From contig JAHIVL010000030.1 in the NCBI GenBank assembly GCA_018816485.1, forward strand, positions 1-26,198: a stretch of DNA of 26,198 bases, given 5' to 3'. How positions within the stretch are numbered: the first letter of the stretch is position 1; every line of letters starts with the position of its first letter. The stretch comes from Patescibacteria group bacterium (GTDB lineage: Bacteria; Patescibacteriota; Microgenomatia; UBA1400; PJMF01). Under the pieces are notes generated by a model that had not been told where the DNA came from, did no database searches, and saw only the letters and a program-made list of their open reading frames with translations. This document shows, in pieces, positions 15,436 to 22,794 of the stretch. Made by a program: the position numbers and the translations under genes.

Positions 15436-16352
15436 TTCTTAATCCTAATTACTTCAACCCCAAATTTTTTCAAAATTTTATCACCGTCAACCATGGAGTA
15501 TCCATCGGTAAAGTAGAGCTTTGATATCCCACTACAAGCAATTAATTTAGCACATGCTGAGCATGGAAATGTTGTTATATATATTTCGGTGTCCAGAAGA
15601 GAAATTCCATCTTTAGCAGCTTGAGAAATTAGGGCAGCTTCTGCATGAATAGCAGTTGAAACATCGATATTTTTTCCCTTGTGAAAACTGTTTCTAGGGT
15701 CGCTGTCAATGTAGGGCGTGTATGGAGTTGGCAATTGTGTGTTATGCGCAATCGCAATAATTTCTCCTTCTTTATTTGTTTCTCCGGATGAGCTGCCAGG
15801 AACATTTTTTATGACTACTGCGCCAACTTGGCGCCACCAATCAGAGCTAAGGTCTTTTTGATTGTTTGCCACTTTCATCATTTTTTTGGAGAATTCACTT
15901 TCTGTAATTTCAACCGAGGATTCAACTTGTTGTTTTTGTGCACTATTATTTCTATTCCATCTTAAAAAAGTTGACTCAAATTCTATAGTACTATTTTTTA
16001 GGTATTTTTTTTGGAGCCAGATAAAAATATCTTCATTTGGAAAAATGTATTTTTGTTTTTCTTGAGTTTGTTGAGAGCTTATCTCTAATAATTTTTCAAC
16101 CGAAAGAAGACTGATCTTTCGTTTTGGGAAAAGTGCTTCTAGAGCAAGTTTTGCTTGATTTGGTGTCAGTGAACGAATTTCTTTTCTTAAGTAGTCGAAC
16201 TCTTCATCTATCAAGGAAATTAATGATTCGTCTAAAATAAGAACTTCAGATTCTGGATATTTTTCCAGCACATTTATATATCCGGAGTGGATTACTGGAA
16301 GATAGAGAAGTAATTTTGAAATGGTTATATTTTGATTTTGGTTTTGATTCAT
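15432..16352 (-). CDS. Deoxycytidylate deaminase-family protein with N-terminal extension
   Basis: A 306-residue protein. The C-terminal half is a zinc-dependent cytidine/dCMP deaminase domain: AIHAEAAL (H236, catalytic E238) and FPCSACAKLI (C264, C267), followed by the ISKLYFTDGYSMVDG strand. WWRQVGAVVI and IAIAHN mark the start of the fold. A dCMP deaminase role (dCMP to dUMP) is inferred from the fold type and from thymidylate synthase and dUTPase nearby; other deaminases of the ComE/dCMP family are possible. The first ~140 residues are not part of the deaminase fold and were not recognised; they contain LLYLPVIHSGYINVLEKY and several charged helices. An AGAGG Shine-Dalgarno lies 8 nt before the ATG, and the upstream cytidylyltransferase-like gene ends 12 bp before it. 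Confidence 0.82.
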   Translation of the reverse strand: MNQNQNQNITISKLLLYLPVIHSGYINVLEKYPESEVLILDESLISLIDEEFDYLRKEIRSLTPNQAKLALEALFPKRKISLLSVEKLLEISSQQTQEKQKYIFPNEDIFIWLQKKYLKNSTIEFESTFLRWNRNNSAQKQQVESSVEITESEFSKKMMKVANNQKDLSSDWWRQVGAVVIKNVPGSSSGETNKEGEIIAIAHNTQLPTPYTPYIDSDPRNSFHKGKNIDVSTAIHAEAALISQAAKDGISLLDTEIYITTFPCSACAKLIACSGISKLYFTDGYSMVDGDKILKKFGVEVIRIKN

Positions 16353-16364
16353 TTCGCTTACCTC

Positions 16365-16934
16365 TTAATCTTTTAATTCTTCAAGCATTTTTTCCATTGT
16401 AGCAATCAAGCGATTTGAAATTGTTTTAGTTATTTTTTTTTCTGCGCCGATCTGGACTAATCTGATTTTTGCGCTAGTTGAAGTAGTAGCGCGTCTACCC
16501 AGAATTTTTATTTCTCCACAAAGTTTCTCAAGTTGCTCAAGGCTTTCTTTAGAATATGTTTCGTTAATAGCTACTAAAACGTCTGGTTTGATTAATTTTA
16601 TAAGCTCCCATTTTGGTTGGCCAAGATTTTTCAAAACAACGTGATCGACATCTTCTATGTATGTGAGCATTTCGACCCGTTCTTCTTCTGGGACAACTGG
16701 ACGGTCAGGACCTTTTCGAGTTCTTATTTTTTCATCGCTATCAACTCCTACGAAAAGAACATCCCCAAATTTTCTAGCGTCACACAGGTAGCGACAATGA
16801 CCGATATGTAACATATCAAATGAGCCAGATGTAAGTACGATTTTCTTGCCTTCTTTTCTATACTCACTTATCAAAGAAGAGACTTTTTTATTATCAGTGA
16901 TTATTTTGTGACCATTTTTCATAACTTCTAGCAT
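16365..16934 (-). CDS. Cytidylyltransferase-like nucleotidyltransferase (RfaE/HldE C-domain type)
   Basis: A 189-residue protein with SGSFDMLHIGHCRYL, in which HIGH is the nucleotide-binding motif of the cytidylyltransferase-like superfamily, and KGPDRPVVPEEERVEML, typical of the HldE (RfaE domain II) branch. The C terminus (SAKIRLVQIG) resembles the STTxI segment that closes the family's active site. Members transfer AMP or CMP to sugar phosphates or similar substrates; ADP-heptose synthesis cannot be asserted because no other heptose gene is visible. A start at 16922 (MKNGHK) is also possible, because a TATAGT box (16943-16938) leaves only 3 nt to the first ATG. It probably forms a two-gene unit with the deaminase-like gene. 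Confidence 0.78.
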   Translation of the reverse strand: MLEVMKNGHKIITDNKKVSSLISEYRKEGKKIVLTSGSFDMLHIGHCRYLCDARKFGDVLFVGVDSDEKIRTRKGPDRPVVPEEERVEMLTYIEDVDHVVLKNLGQPKWELIKLIKPDVLVAINETYSKESLEQLEKLCGEIKILGRRATTSTSAKIRLVQIGAEKKITKTISNRLIATMEKMLEELKD

Positions 16935-16962
16935 CCTACTATATGTCTATCTGTTGTGCTAC

Positions 16963-16968
16963 CATAAT
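16963..16968 (+). promoter_or_regulatory. -10 box of the folA-like gene
   Basis: CATAAT ends 8 nt before the ATG at 16977, with no Shine-Dalgarno between. It is back to back with the minus-strand start region of the nucleotidyltransferase gene. No -35 was recognised. Confidence 0.4.
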
Positions 16969-16976
16969 CCCAAGAT

Positions 16977-17486
16977 ATGAAAGTTTCAATAATAGCTTCA
17001 ATCACAGTAGATGGTTTTATCGCTCAAAATGTCGAGCAATCTTCGCTAAGGTGGACAAGTAAGGAAGACACGAAGTTCTTTGTTGAATTTACAAAAAAAG
17101 TTGGTGTACTTATCATGGGTTCAAAAACTTTTGAGACTATAAATAGACCGCTTCCAGATAGAAAAATAATTGTATTAACTCGATCTAAAAAGTATGATCA
17201 ATTCAGTTTAGATCAAGTCGTTGCAGAAGGTAGGGAGATTAGAGAAGTCTTAGAAGAGCTGAAAACCTCAGGTCAAAAAGAAGTTGCTATTACTGGTGGC
17301 ACAAGCATCTATACTCAATTTATGAAAGCGAAGTTAGTCGACGAGCTATATTTAACAGTCGAGCCGATTGTCTTTGGATCAGGTTTAAAATTGTTTAATG
17401 AATCTTTAGATCAAAAATTAGAATTAATAGAAATAATTGATTTATCAAGACAAACAAAAGTATTGCACTATAAAATTATCCAATAA
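16977..17486 (+). CDS. folA: Dihydrofolate reductase-family protein
   Basis: A 169-residue protein. The start MKVSIIASITVDGFIA matches the first strand and Met20-loop region of DHFR and the related RibD C-terminal domain. VLIMGSKTFETINRPLPDRKIIVLTR is the NADPH-binding segment (family IMGRxTxESIgrpLPgRxnivlsr; the string here runs over about 25 residues). AITGGTSIYTQF is the second glycine motif, and VDELYLTVEPIVFGSG closes the fold. DHFR regenerates tetrahydrofolate from the dihydrofolate made by ThyA. A RibD-like pyrimidine reductase is the alternative, but ThyA, dUTPase and tmk nearby favour DHFR. The dUTPase gene follows at once. Confidence 0.82.
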   Translation: MKVSIIASITVDGFIAQNVEQSSLRWTSKEDTKFFVEFTKKVGVLIMGSKTFETINRPLPDRKIIVLTRSKKYDQFSLDQVVAEGREIREVLEELKTSGQKEVAITGGTSIYTQFMKAKLVDELYLTVEPIVFGSGLKLFNESLDQKLELIEIIDLSRQTKVLHYKIIQ

Positions 17487-17531
17487 TTGTTTGTGAAGAA
17501 GTTTAAATTATTTTCGGAGAAACCCATAAAA

Positions 17532-18002
17532 ATGACGAATGATAAAACTCCCACTGCCACTGTTAAAAAAATAACTTTACGAATGAAGCTGTTTGATAAG
17601 ACTTTGCCTAAACCAGAGTACAAATCTAATGGGGCCGCTGCTGTTGATTTGTATGCGCGGGTTGAAACTAAGATTCCAGCCAAGGGGATTGGTTACATTC
17701 CGCTTAATATTGCTTTGCAACTTCCGGAAAACTACTGGGCGTTAATCTCCGCTAGAAGTTCACTTCATAAACGTGGTTTGATGATAGCGAATGGAGTTGG
17801 CGTTGGAGATTATGACTATTGTGGTCCGAATGATGAGTATTTGGCTGCAGTTTACAATTTTACAAATTCAGATGTGGTTATCAAGAAAGCTGAGCGAGTT
17901 GCTCAGTTAATCGTTATGTTTCGTGAACCAGTTGAAATTGAACTTGCAGATGATTTTGATGCACCTAATCGTGGTGGTTTTGGTACAACAGGAAAAACTT
18001 AA
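17532..18002 (+). CDS. dut: dUTP diphosphatase
   Basis: All five dUTPase motifs are readable: AAVDLYA (1), SARSSLHKRG (2), GVGDYDYCG (3, in register with GLIDSDYQG of E. coli, keeping both Asp and the Tyr), ERVAQLIV (4) and NRGGFGTTGK (5). The trimeric enzyme hydrolyses dUTP to dUMP and pyrophosphate, both limiting uracil in DNA and feeding thymidylate synthase. I chose the ATG at 17532 (GGAGA 11 nt upstream); a TTG at 17487 directly after the folA stop would add 15 residues, and an ATG at 17583 would still keep motif 1. Motif 3 is followed by an unusual PNDE insertion compared with the E. coli enzyme. Confidence 0.9.
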   Translation: MTNDKTPTATVKKITLRMKLFDKTLPKPEYKSNGAAAVDLYARVETKIPAKGIGYIPLNIALQLPENYWALISARSSLHKRGLMIANGVGVGDYDYCGPNDEYLAAVYNFTNSDVVIKKAERVAQLIVMFREPVEIELADDFDAPNRGGFGTTGKT

Positions 18003-18154
18003 TTGCTTGAATTTGTTTGATACATGTGCTGTTCTATCTACAAGACGCATATCTAGTTAGTTTACTCAAAACACTAGTATTGATTAATATGTCAGTCTCA
18101 AATACATTATGTAGTTTTTTACCCATTGCATACACACAAGATATTGTGGTTTAG

Positions 18155-18327
18155 TTGCTTCAATTGGAATTATTTAAAACTGAAAAAGTTTTGGAAATGG
18201 CACTTTATTGTCAGATAACTGGATACCCTATGTTATTATTGAATTGTTTAGATTGGCCCAAATAAAAATTACAAAACAGCAAGCTAAAGACTTGCAAGAA
18301 ATATTAAAAGGAAATCATGAAATTTAG
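18155..18327 (+). pseudogene. Possible decayed small gene upstream of tmk
   Basis: The 314-bp gap 18003-18316 has no intact gene. Two overlapping fragments look protein-like. One frame runs from 18155 (LLQLELFKTEKVLEM...) to a TAA near 18257. The frame one base back is open from 18184 to TAG 18325-18327 and reads NWIPYVIIELFRLAQIKI then TKQQAKDLQEILKGNHE, an amphipathic helical C terminus that overlaps the tmk start by 11 nt, as a real coupled gene would. Neither frame has an ATG and SD, so a single frameshift in an older gene is the simplest reading. A 39-codon TTG-started peptide from 18208 is the alternative. Family not recognised. Nothing clear was seen in 18003-18154. Confidence 0.3.
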
Positions 18328-18967
18328 TAAAGGTTATTTAATTACGCTTGAAGGTGGAGAAGGCGGAGGAAAAACTACTCAGGCTGTTAATTTATGTGAA
18401 AGATTAAAAAAAATAGGTAAAGACGTTGTTATTTTTAGAGAGCCCGGTGGAACTAAAATTAGTGAGCAAATTCGTAAAGTTGTCTTATCTGCAAAAAATA
18501 AAAACATTGCATTTACAACAGAAGTCTTGCTCTTTCAAGCAGCCAGAGCTCAAATATATAACGAGTTAGTTCTGCCTTCTATGAAAGCTGGAAAAGTTGT
18601 TGTTATGGATAGATCGAGAGATAGTTCGGTAGTTTATCAAGGAATGGTTCGAGGTTTTGGCAAAAAAATGATCGAGCAGTTAAATAATATTTCTACAAGT
18701 CGAACTTTTCCAGATCTAACGTTGCTTCTTGATGTTTCGGTAGAAAAGGGTTTAAAGAGAAGAGAAAATTCTGGGATTATGAACAGACTAGATATGGAAG
18801 CAAAAAACTTTCATCACAAAGTTAGAAAAGCTTACCTAGAGCTTGCGGAAGAAGATAAATCTGGAAGATGGTATGTAATTAATGCTTCTAAATCAATTGA
18901 GAAAGTTGAAGAACAGATGTGGGAAGTTGTTTTATCATGTTTAACAAAAATAAATTTTGATTTTTAA
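18317..18967 (+). CDS. tmk: Thymidylate kinase
   Basis: A 216-residue protein with the P-loop GGEGGGKT (13-20), REPGGTKISEQIR (the family's TREPGGT stretch), and DRSRDSSVVYQG (D98-R99, family DRYxxSxxAYQG), which binds the dTMP phosphate. LTLLLDVSVEKGLKRR is the strand before the lid. It phosphorylates dTMP to dTDP and completes the dTMP module begun by thyA. AAAAGG precedes the ATG by 5-6 nt. recR starts 7 bp after the stop. Confidence 0.93.
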   Translation: MKFSKGYLITLEGGEGGGKTTQAVNLCERLKKIGKDVVIFREPGGTKISEQIRKVVLSAKNKNIAFTTEVLLFQAARAQIYNELVLPSMKAGKVVVMDRSRDSSVVYQGMVRGFGKKMIEQLNNISTSRTFPDLTLLLDVSVEKGLKRRENSGIMNRLDMEAKNFHHKVRKAYLELAEEDKSGRWYVINASKSIEKVEEQMWEVVLSCLTKINFDF

Positions 18968-18974
18968 GGAATAC

Positions 18975-19583
18975 ATGAAATTACCTAGAGCAGTACAAAA
19001 TTTAATAGAAAAGTTCGAGAAGCTTCCAGGAATTGGGCCAAAATCTGCTCAACGCCTAGTTTTTTATTTACTTCACAATCCTGATCATGAGATTGAGGAT
19101 TTTTCAAAAAAACTTCTAGAGTTGAAAAAGAATACTGTGCTTTGTGATCTTTGTCACAATGTAAGTGAGTCAAATCCTTGTGAGGTTTGTGGTGATGAAA
19201 CAAGAGAAAGCAATGTTCTTTGTATAGTTGAGCACCCATTAGACGTTTTAGCTCTTGAGCGTTCTAACTCATTTAAAGGAAGATATCATGTTTTACATGG
19301 AAGTATTGCTCCATTGAATAATATTGGTCCTGATCAATTATTTCTTCATGATGTGGCAAAACGTCTTGGTAAAGTTGAGGAGTTAATTATCGCTACGAAC
19401 CTAACTATGGAAGGTGAGGCGACTGCTTTATATATTACCGAGTATCTCAATCAAAATTCACAGGTTGATTCAGAAAAAATGATAATTACTAGAATTGGGC
19501 ATGGTTTGCCAACTGGGGCTGATATTGAATATGCAGACGGTATCACTTTGGCAAGAGCCCTTGAAGGCAGAAGAAAAATTTAG
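18975..19583 (+). CDS. recR: Recombination mediator RecR
   Basis: 202 residues from the ATG at 18975 (MKLPRAVQNL), close to the family norm of about 200. AAGGA lies 4 nt upstream; a TTG at 18957 would overlap tmk. In order: a helix-hairpin-helix with LPGIGPKSAQRLVFYLL, a C4 zinc finger CDLCHNVSESNPCEVC, and a Toprim domain with VLCIVEHPLDVLALERS and GRYHVLHGSIAPL. RecR with RecO/RecF loads RecA at gaps in single-strand-binding-protein-coated DNA. Its neighbour is tmk rather than the more common dnaX/ybaB. Confidence 0.95.
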   Translation: MKLPRAVQNLIEKFEKLPGIGPKSAQRLVFYLLHNPDHEIEDFSKKLLELKKNTVLCDLCHNVSESNPCEVCGDETRESNVLCIVEHPLDVLALERSNSFKGRYHVLHGSIAPLNNIGPDQLFLHDVAKRLGKVEELIIATNLTMEGEATALYITEYLNQNSQVDSEKMIITRIGHGLPTGADIEYADGITLARALEGRRKI

Positions 19584-19660
19584 GTGCGCTACAGACTTTT
19601 TATCTTATTTAAAAACATCTTAAAGTATAAATAGGAGCCTTGTTAGGCAGAAGGATTTAT

Positions 19661-19999
19661 ATGACAGTAATAGTTGAATCAAAGAAGATGAAAGTAACCA
19701 GCGCAATTAGGCAGTTTGCTGAAAAGCAGGCACTTAGAATCAGCAAACTAGGAAAAAGTGTACTGGAAATTAAAATCCATCTAGAAAAAATTCGTAAGAA
19801 AAATATGGATGAAAGTTCAAATATTGTCACATATCTTGTATCTACTCCTGGAAAAAATATTGTTGTGAAGAGTAAATCAGCTGACATGTACAAGGCAATT
19901 ATTGAAGCTACTTCTGGTGCAGTGAGAAAACTTAGAAAAATCAGTGAGAAGAGAAAAACAATCAAAAGGTCACATAAAAAAATTCCTTTGATAAAATAA
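19661..19999 (+). CDS. hpf: Ribosome hibernation promoting factor (HPF/RaiA family, short form)
   Basis: 112 residues from the ATG at 19661, chosen because AAGGA lies 5 nt upstream; a TTG at 19640 is less likely. The pattern is that of the S30AE fold: IVESKKMKVTSAIRQFAEKQ (beta strand and first helix), LEIKIHLEK, then MYKAIIEATSGAVRKLRKI, the long basic helix. The C-terminal lysine-rich tail ends the protein, so it is the short type without the dimerisation domain of long HPF. Such proteins bind the 30S decoding centre and store inactive ribosomes in starvation. A TATAAA at 19626-19631 could be its -10. Confidence 0.85.
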   Translation: MTVIVESKKMKVTSAIRQFAEKQALRISKLGKSVLEIKIHLEKIRKKNMDESSNIVTYLVSTPGKNIVVKSKSADMYKAIIEATSGAVRKLRKISEKRKTIKRSHKKIPLIK

Positions 20000-20038
20000 T
20001 TTGTCCATAATTAATACTTGATTAAGTTGCACTTTATC

Positions 20039-20067
20039 TTGTATCGTGTAGTTGTGTATCTTACAAT
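20039..20067 (+). promoter_or_regulatory. Possible promoter of the orphan gene pair
   Basis: TTGTAT (20039-20044), 17-bp spacer, TACAAT (20062-20067), 9 nt before the ATG at 20077. GGAG at 20068-20071 also gives a possible ribosome-binding site, so the mode of initiation is ambiguous. Confidence 0.4.
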
Positions 20068-20076
20068 GGAGTTTAT

Positions 20077-20451
20077 ATGGCAGATGATAATAAAAATCCC
20101 CTAGATGTTTTAGAAGAATTGTTAAATCAGTCCGGTGGTGGAGCTGGTACTGGAGGTGGAAAAGTTACTGCATCAGCGAATGAAGCTGAAAAAGTCAAGG
20201 AGGAAGCTGAAAAAAAACTAGCTGATGAACTTGTAGAACAGCGTTTGGAATTTGAACAACAACAAGCAGAGCAGGGCGTTGTTGATGAAATAAAGTTAGT
20301 GGAACAAAGAGAAGCGATTACAAAAATTAAAGATTCAGAGGAATACAAAGCAAGAGTACAGCAAGACACAGATAAAAAAGTTGATGAAGAGAAAAAGATT
20401 GTTGCTACTGATGGCTTTGAAATTGATCAGCTAGATCATAAAAAGGTGTAA
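20077..20451 (+). CDS. Orphan acidic protein with central coiled coil
   Basis: A 124-residue protein of unknown function. An N-terminal helix (NPLDVLEELLNQ) leads into a glycine-rich linker (residues ~18-30), then a long charged helix rich in Glu, Gln and Lys (about residues 35-105) that should form a coiled coil. The last part contains ATDGFEIDQLDHKKV. There are no cysteines, signal peptide, membrane segment or catalytic motif. It precedes a second orphan by 2 bp, so they are probably one operon and perhaps partners. It could be a structural or scaffold protein; no function is claimed. Confidence 0.75.
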   Translation: MADDNKNPLDVLEELLNQSGGGAGTGGGKVTASANEAEKVKEEAEKKLADELVEQRLEFEQQQAEQGVVDEIKLVEQREAITKIKDSEEYKARVQQDTDKKVDEEKKIVATDGFEIDQLDHKKV

Positions 20452-20453
20452 TA

Positions 20454-21089
20454 ATGTTTAGTCCCGTATCGAATCATGGTTCAAGTATGGGTTCAGGTGG
20501 TATTGGTGGTTTTGGTGGTGGAGATAGTTTTGGTGAAGCTGCTGATGAAAGAAATATGATGCAGCCATCTATATCCAGTAATTCTAACAAAAGCTCAGGT
20601 GCTGGTTCAAAATCTGGTTTTGGTGGTGGGGGAAGTGCACCTCAAAATCAACAGAAGTCTCAGCCTCCAATTGAACCAAGAGAAGTCGCTGACATTTCAG
20701 AAGAAGCAAAGCGTGGAGTTGTGGATGTCTGGATTGAAGTTAAGAAGTTTTTTTCATTAAACGCTTGGTTAGGTATTGATCCAGAAAATATGGATCCTGA
20801 GGAACAAGCTCGAGCAAAGCAATTTCATGCAAAATATCAACAGTTAGATCAGGAACAGCAAGCTGTTGCGAGACAAATGTATCAAGAAAAAATTCAGAAA
20901 AAGAAAGTGTTGGATGAAGAAGAAAATCGTAAAAAAGAAATAGAGGCTCAAGAAAAAGCACAATCTGTTGTTATGCCGTCCAGTCCACAAAAAGGCGCTC
21001 AGGGTTCGGGAGGAAAAAGCAAGAAGAGCCAAGTAATGCAAAAGATGAAACAAGATAGAACTACAATTGGAACAACACAAGGAGAGTAG
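20454..21089 (+). CDS. Orphan Gly/Ser-rich protein with charged helical core
   Basis: A 211-residue protein of unknown function. The first ~75 residues are Gly/Ser/Asn/Gln-rich, with repeated GGxGGFGGG and SGFGGGG runs, and look disordered. A conserved-looking segment follows: DISEEAKRGVVDVWIEVKKF and then FSLNAWLGIDPENMDPEEQA. Next comes a long charged helix (about 120-165) rich in Gln, Glu and Lys, and a basic tail (GGKSKKSQVMQKMKQDR). It has no signal peptide or membrane helix. It lies 2 bp after the acidic orphan and ends 46 bp before cysS. The acidic neighbour and the basic tail here would suit an electrostatic pair (inference). Confidence 0.75.
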   Translation: MFSPVSNHGSSMGSGGIGGFGGGDSFGEAADERNMMQPSISSNSNKSSGAGSKSGFGGGGSAPQNQQKSQPPIEPREVADISEEAKRGVVDVWIEVKKFFSLNAWLGIDPENMDPEEQARAKQFHAKYQQLDQEQQAVARQMYQEKIQKKKVLDEEENRKKEIEAQEKAQSVVMPSSPQKGAQGSGGKSKKSQVMQKMKQDRTTIGTTQGE

Positions 21090-21135
21090 TCAGGGTCTTT
21101 AAGTGGCATCCTTCGCTTACCCAGCTTGGAATTTT

Positions 21136-22665
21136 ATGAAACTATATAACACACTTACCAAAAAAATTGAAGAATTTATTCCGATAAATGAAGGAAAAGT
21201 TGGACTCTATGCGTGTGGTCCCACAGTTTATGATTATTCTCATATCGGACATCTTAGAAAATATGTGATGGATGATGTTCTTATTCGAACTCTTAAACGA
21301 CTTTATGATGTTAAATTTGTGCAGAACATCACAGATGTTGGTCATCTTGCTTCAGACTCAGATACTGGTGAGGACAAGCTAGAAAAAGGTGCTAAAAAAT
21401 ACGGACAAAGTGTCTGGGATATTGCTAAAAATTTTACCAATTATTTCCATTATTCCATGGACTTGATGGGTAATTTAGAGCCTGATATTACTGCAGTGGT
21501 TACGGATCACATTCAAGAACAGTTAGATCTTGTTATTAAGCTGGAAGAAAAAAGTTTTACTTATGTGGTTGAAGGTGATGGTGTTTATTTTGATACAAGC
21601 AAGTTTCCTGATTATGGCAAGATGGCAGGCTTGAATCTTAAAAGTCAGCAAGAAGGTGCTCGTGTTGAAAAAGTAGTTGATAAGCGAAACCCGGCTGATT
21701 TTGCACTTTGGAAGTTTGAGCGCGAAGGAGAGAATAGAATTATGGTTTGGGAAAGTCCTTGGGCCAAGCGTAGTTTTCCTGGATGGCATATTGAGTGTTC
21801 GGCAATCGGGATGAAATATCTAGGTGAGCAGTTTGATGTCCACACGGGTGGTATTGATCATATTCCCGTTCATCACACAAATGAGATAGCTCAGTCGGAG
21901 GCAGTTACTGGAAAATCGCCATTTGTGAAGTATTGGGTGCACCATAATTTTTTAAAGGTTAATGGCCAGAAAATGAGTAAATCACTTGGTAATTTTTATA
22001 CTATTGATGATGTTATTGAGCGCGGGTTTAGTCCACGCGCGTTGCGGCTTTTATTTTTGACCGCTCATTATCAATCTGAGATGAACTTTACTTGGGAAAA
22101 TTTAGCAGGGGCACAAAAAAGCTATGAGAAGTTGTTAAAATTGGTGGTAGATCTAGGGGAGAAAGCTGAGGATGAAAGTGAAATTGGAGGTGGTGGAGAA
22201 GCAGATGCAAAAGGAGCTGGAGATGAAACTGGAGGTTTGGTTAGTGGTACAAGTGAAGAATCTGACATTTCAGCAGAATTCAAAGCAAAATTCTTTAATG
22301 CATTGGCAGAAAACTTGAATACGCCACAGGCTTTAGCAGTGCTTTGGAAATTAACAAAATCTAATGAAATTAATGATTCAGAAAAATTGTCACTGCTACT
22401 TTCTTTTGATGAAATTTTCCAGTTAGATTTGAGCAGGGCAGGGCAGGTTTTGAAAGAAATTCAGTCAGTGAAAAGAAATGGTGACGACGATTATTCAGAT
22501 GATTCAGCCAAACTTCCAGAAGAAATTACACAAATTTTGGAGGAACGTGAAGCTGCTAGAAAAAATAATGATTGGCAAAAATCTGACCAGTTACGAGAGC
22601 TCCTTGCAGAAAAAGGTTATAAAGTTTTTGATTCTTCTGAGGGACAAAAGGTAGAGAATATTTAA
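21136..22665 (+). CDS. cysS: Cysteinyl-tRNA synthetase
   Basis: 510 residues from the ATG at 21136 (MKLYNTLTKKIEEF), with TTGGA 5 nt upstream; a GTG at 21103 would add eleven residues without family support. It is a class I synthetase: LYACGPTVYDYSHIGH has the zinc Cys and HIGH (36-39), HIECSAIGM and the His/Glu of HHTNEIAQSE complete the zinc site, and KMSKS is at 279-283. It charges tRNA-Cys. A Gly/Glu/Ala/Asp-rich insert (about residues 344-380, 22165-22275) interrupts the start of the DALR helical region and is absent from ordinary CysRS. The end, KNNDWQKSDQLRELLAEKGY, is the normal C terminus. Confidence 0.95.
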   Translation: MKLYNTLTKKIEEFIPINEGKVGLYACGPTVYDYSHIGHLRKYVMDDVLIRTLKRLYDVKFVQNITDVGHLASDSDTGEDKLEKGAKKYGQSVWDIAKNFTNYFHYSMDLMGNLEPDITAVVTDHIQEQLDLVIKLEEKSFTYVVEGDGVYFDTSKFPDYGKMAGLNLKSQQEGARVEKVVDKRNPADFALWKFEREGENRIMVWESPWAKRSFPGWHIECSAIGMKYLGEQFDVHTGGIDHIPVHHTNEIAQSEAVTGKSPFVKYWVHHNFLKVNGQKMSKSLGNFYTIDDVIERGFSPRALRLLFLTAHYQSEMNFTWENLAGAQKSYEKLLKLVVDLGEKAEDESEIGGGGEADAKGAGDETGGLVSGTSEESDISAEFKAKFFNALAENLNTPQALAVLWKLTKSNEINDSEKLSLLLSFDEIFQLDLSRAGQVLKEIQSVKRNGDDDYSDDSAKLPEEITQILEEREAARKNNDWQKSDQLRELLAEKGYKVFDSSEGQKVENI

Positions 22666-22692
22666 TTTTCCTCTAGTCACCAGGCAAAACTC

Positions 22693-22701
22693 TGATATAA
22701 T
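22693..22701 (+). promoter_or_regulatory. Extended -10 promoter of the broken ABC gene
   Basis: TGaTATAAT (22693-22701) is a perfect extended -10 element. Transcription would start near 22708, about 100 nt upstream of the first recognisable ABC-transporter codons. The segment 22666-22794 otherwise holds no gene, only short degraded reading frames. Confidence 0.55.
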
Positions 22702-22794
22702 CAACTTTCTTAAGTAGATTTTCGTTTCAAGTGTCGATTTTTCTGTTTTGAGAATTGGTTCAAAAACTTCAAGTTAAATCCTAGGGAAGGGTAA

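Noticed and set aside
17487..17531. TTG start of dut directly after the folA stop
   Set aside because: No ribosome-binding site precedes it, and the added residues lie before motif 1 without family support; ATG 17532 has GGAGA upstream.
22750..22790. tRNA T-arm-like GGTTCAAAA stretch
   Set aside because: No acceptor stem, anticodon arm or D-arm could be built around it.
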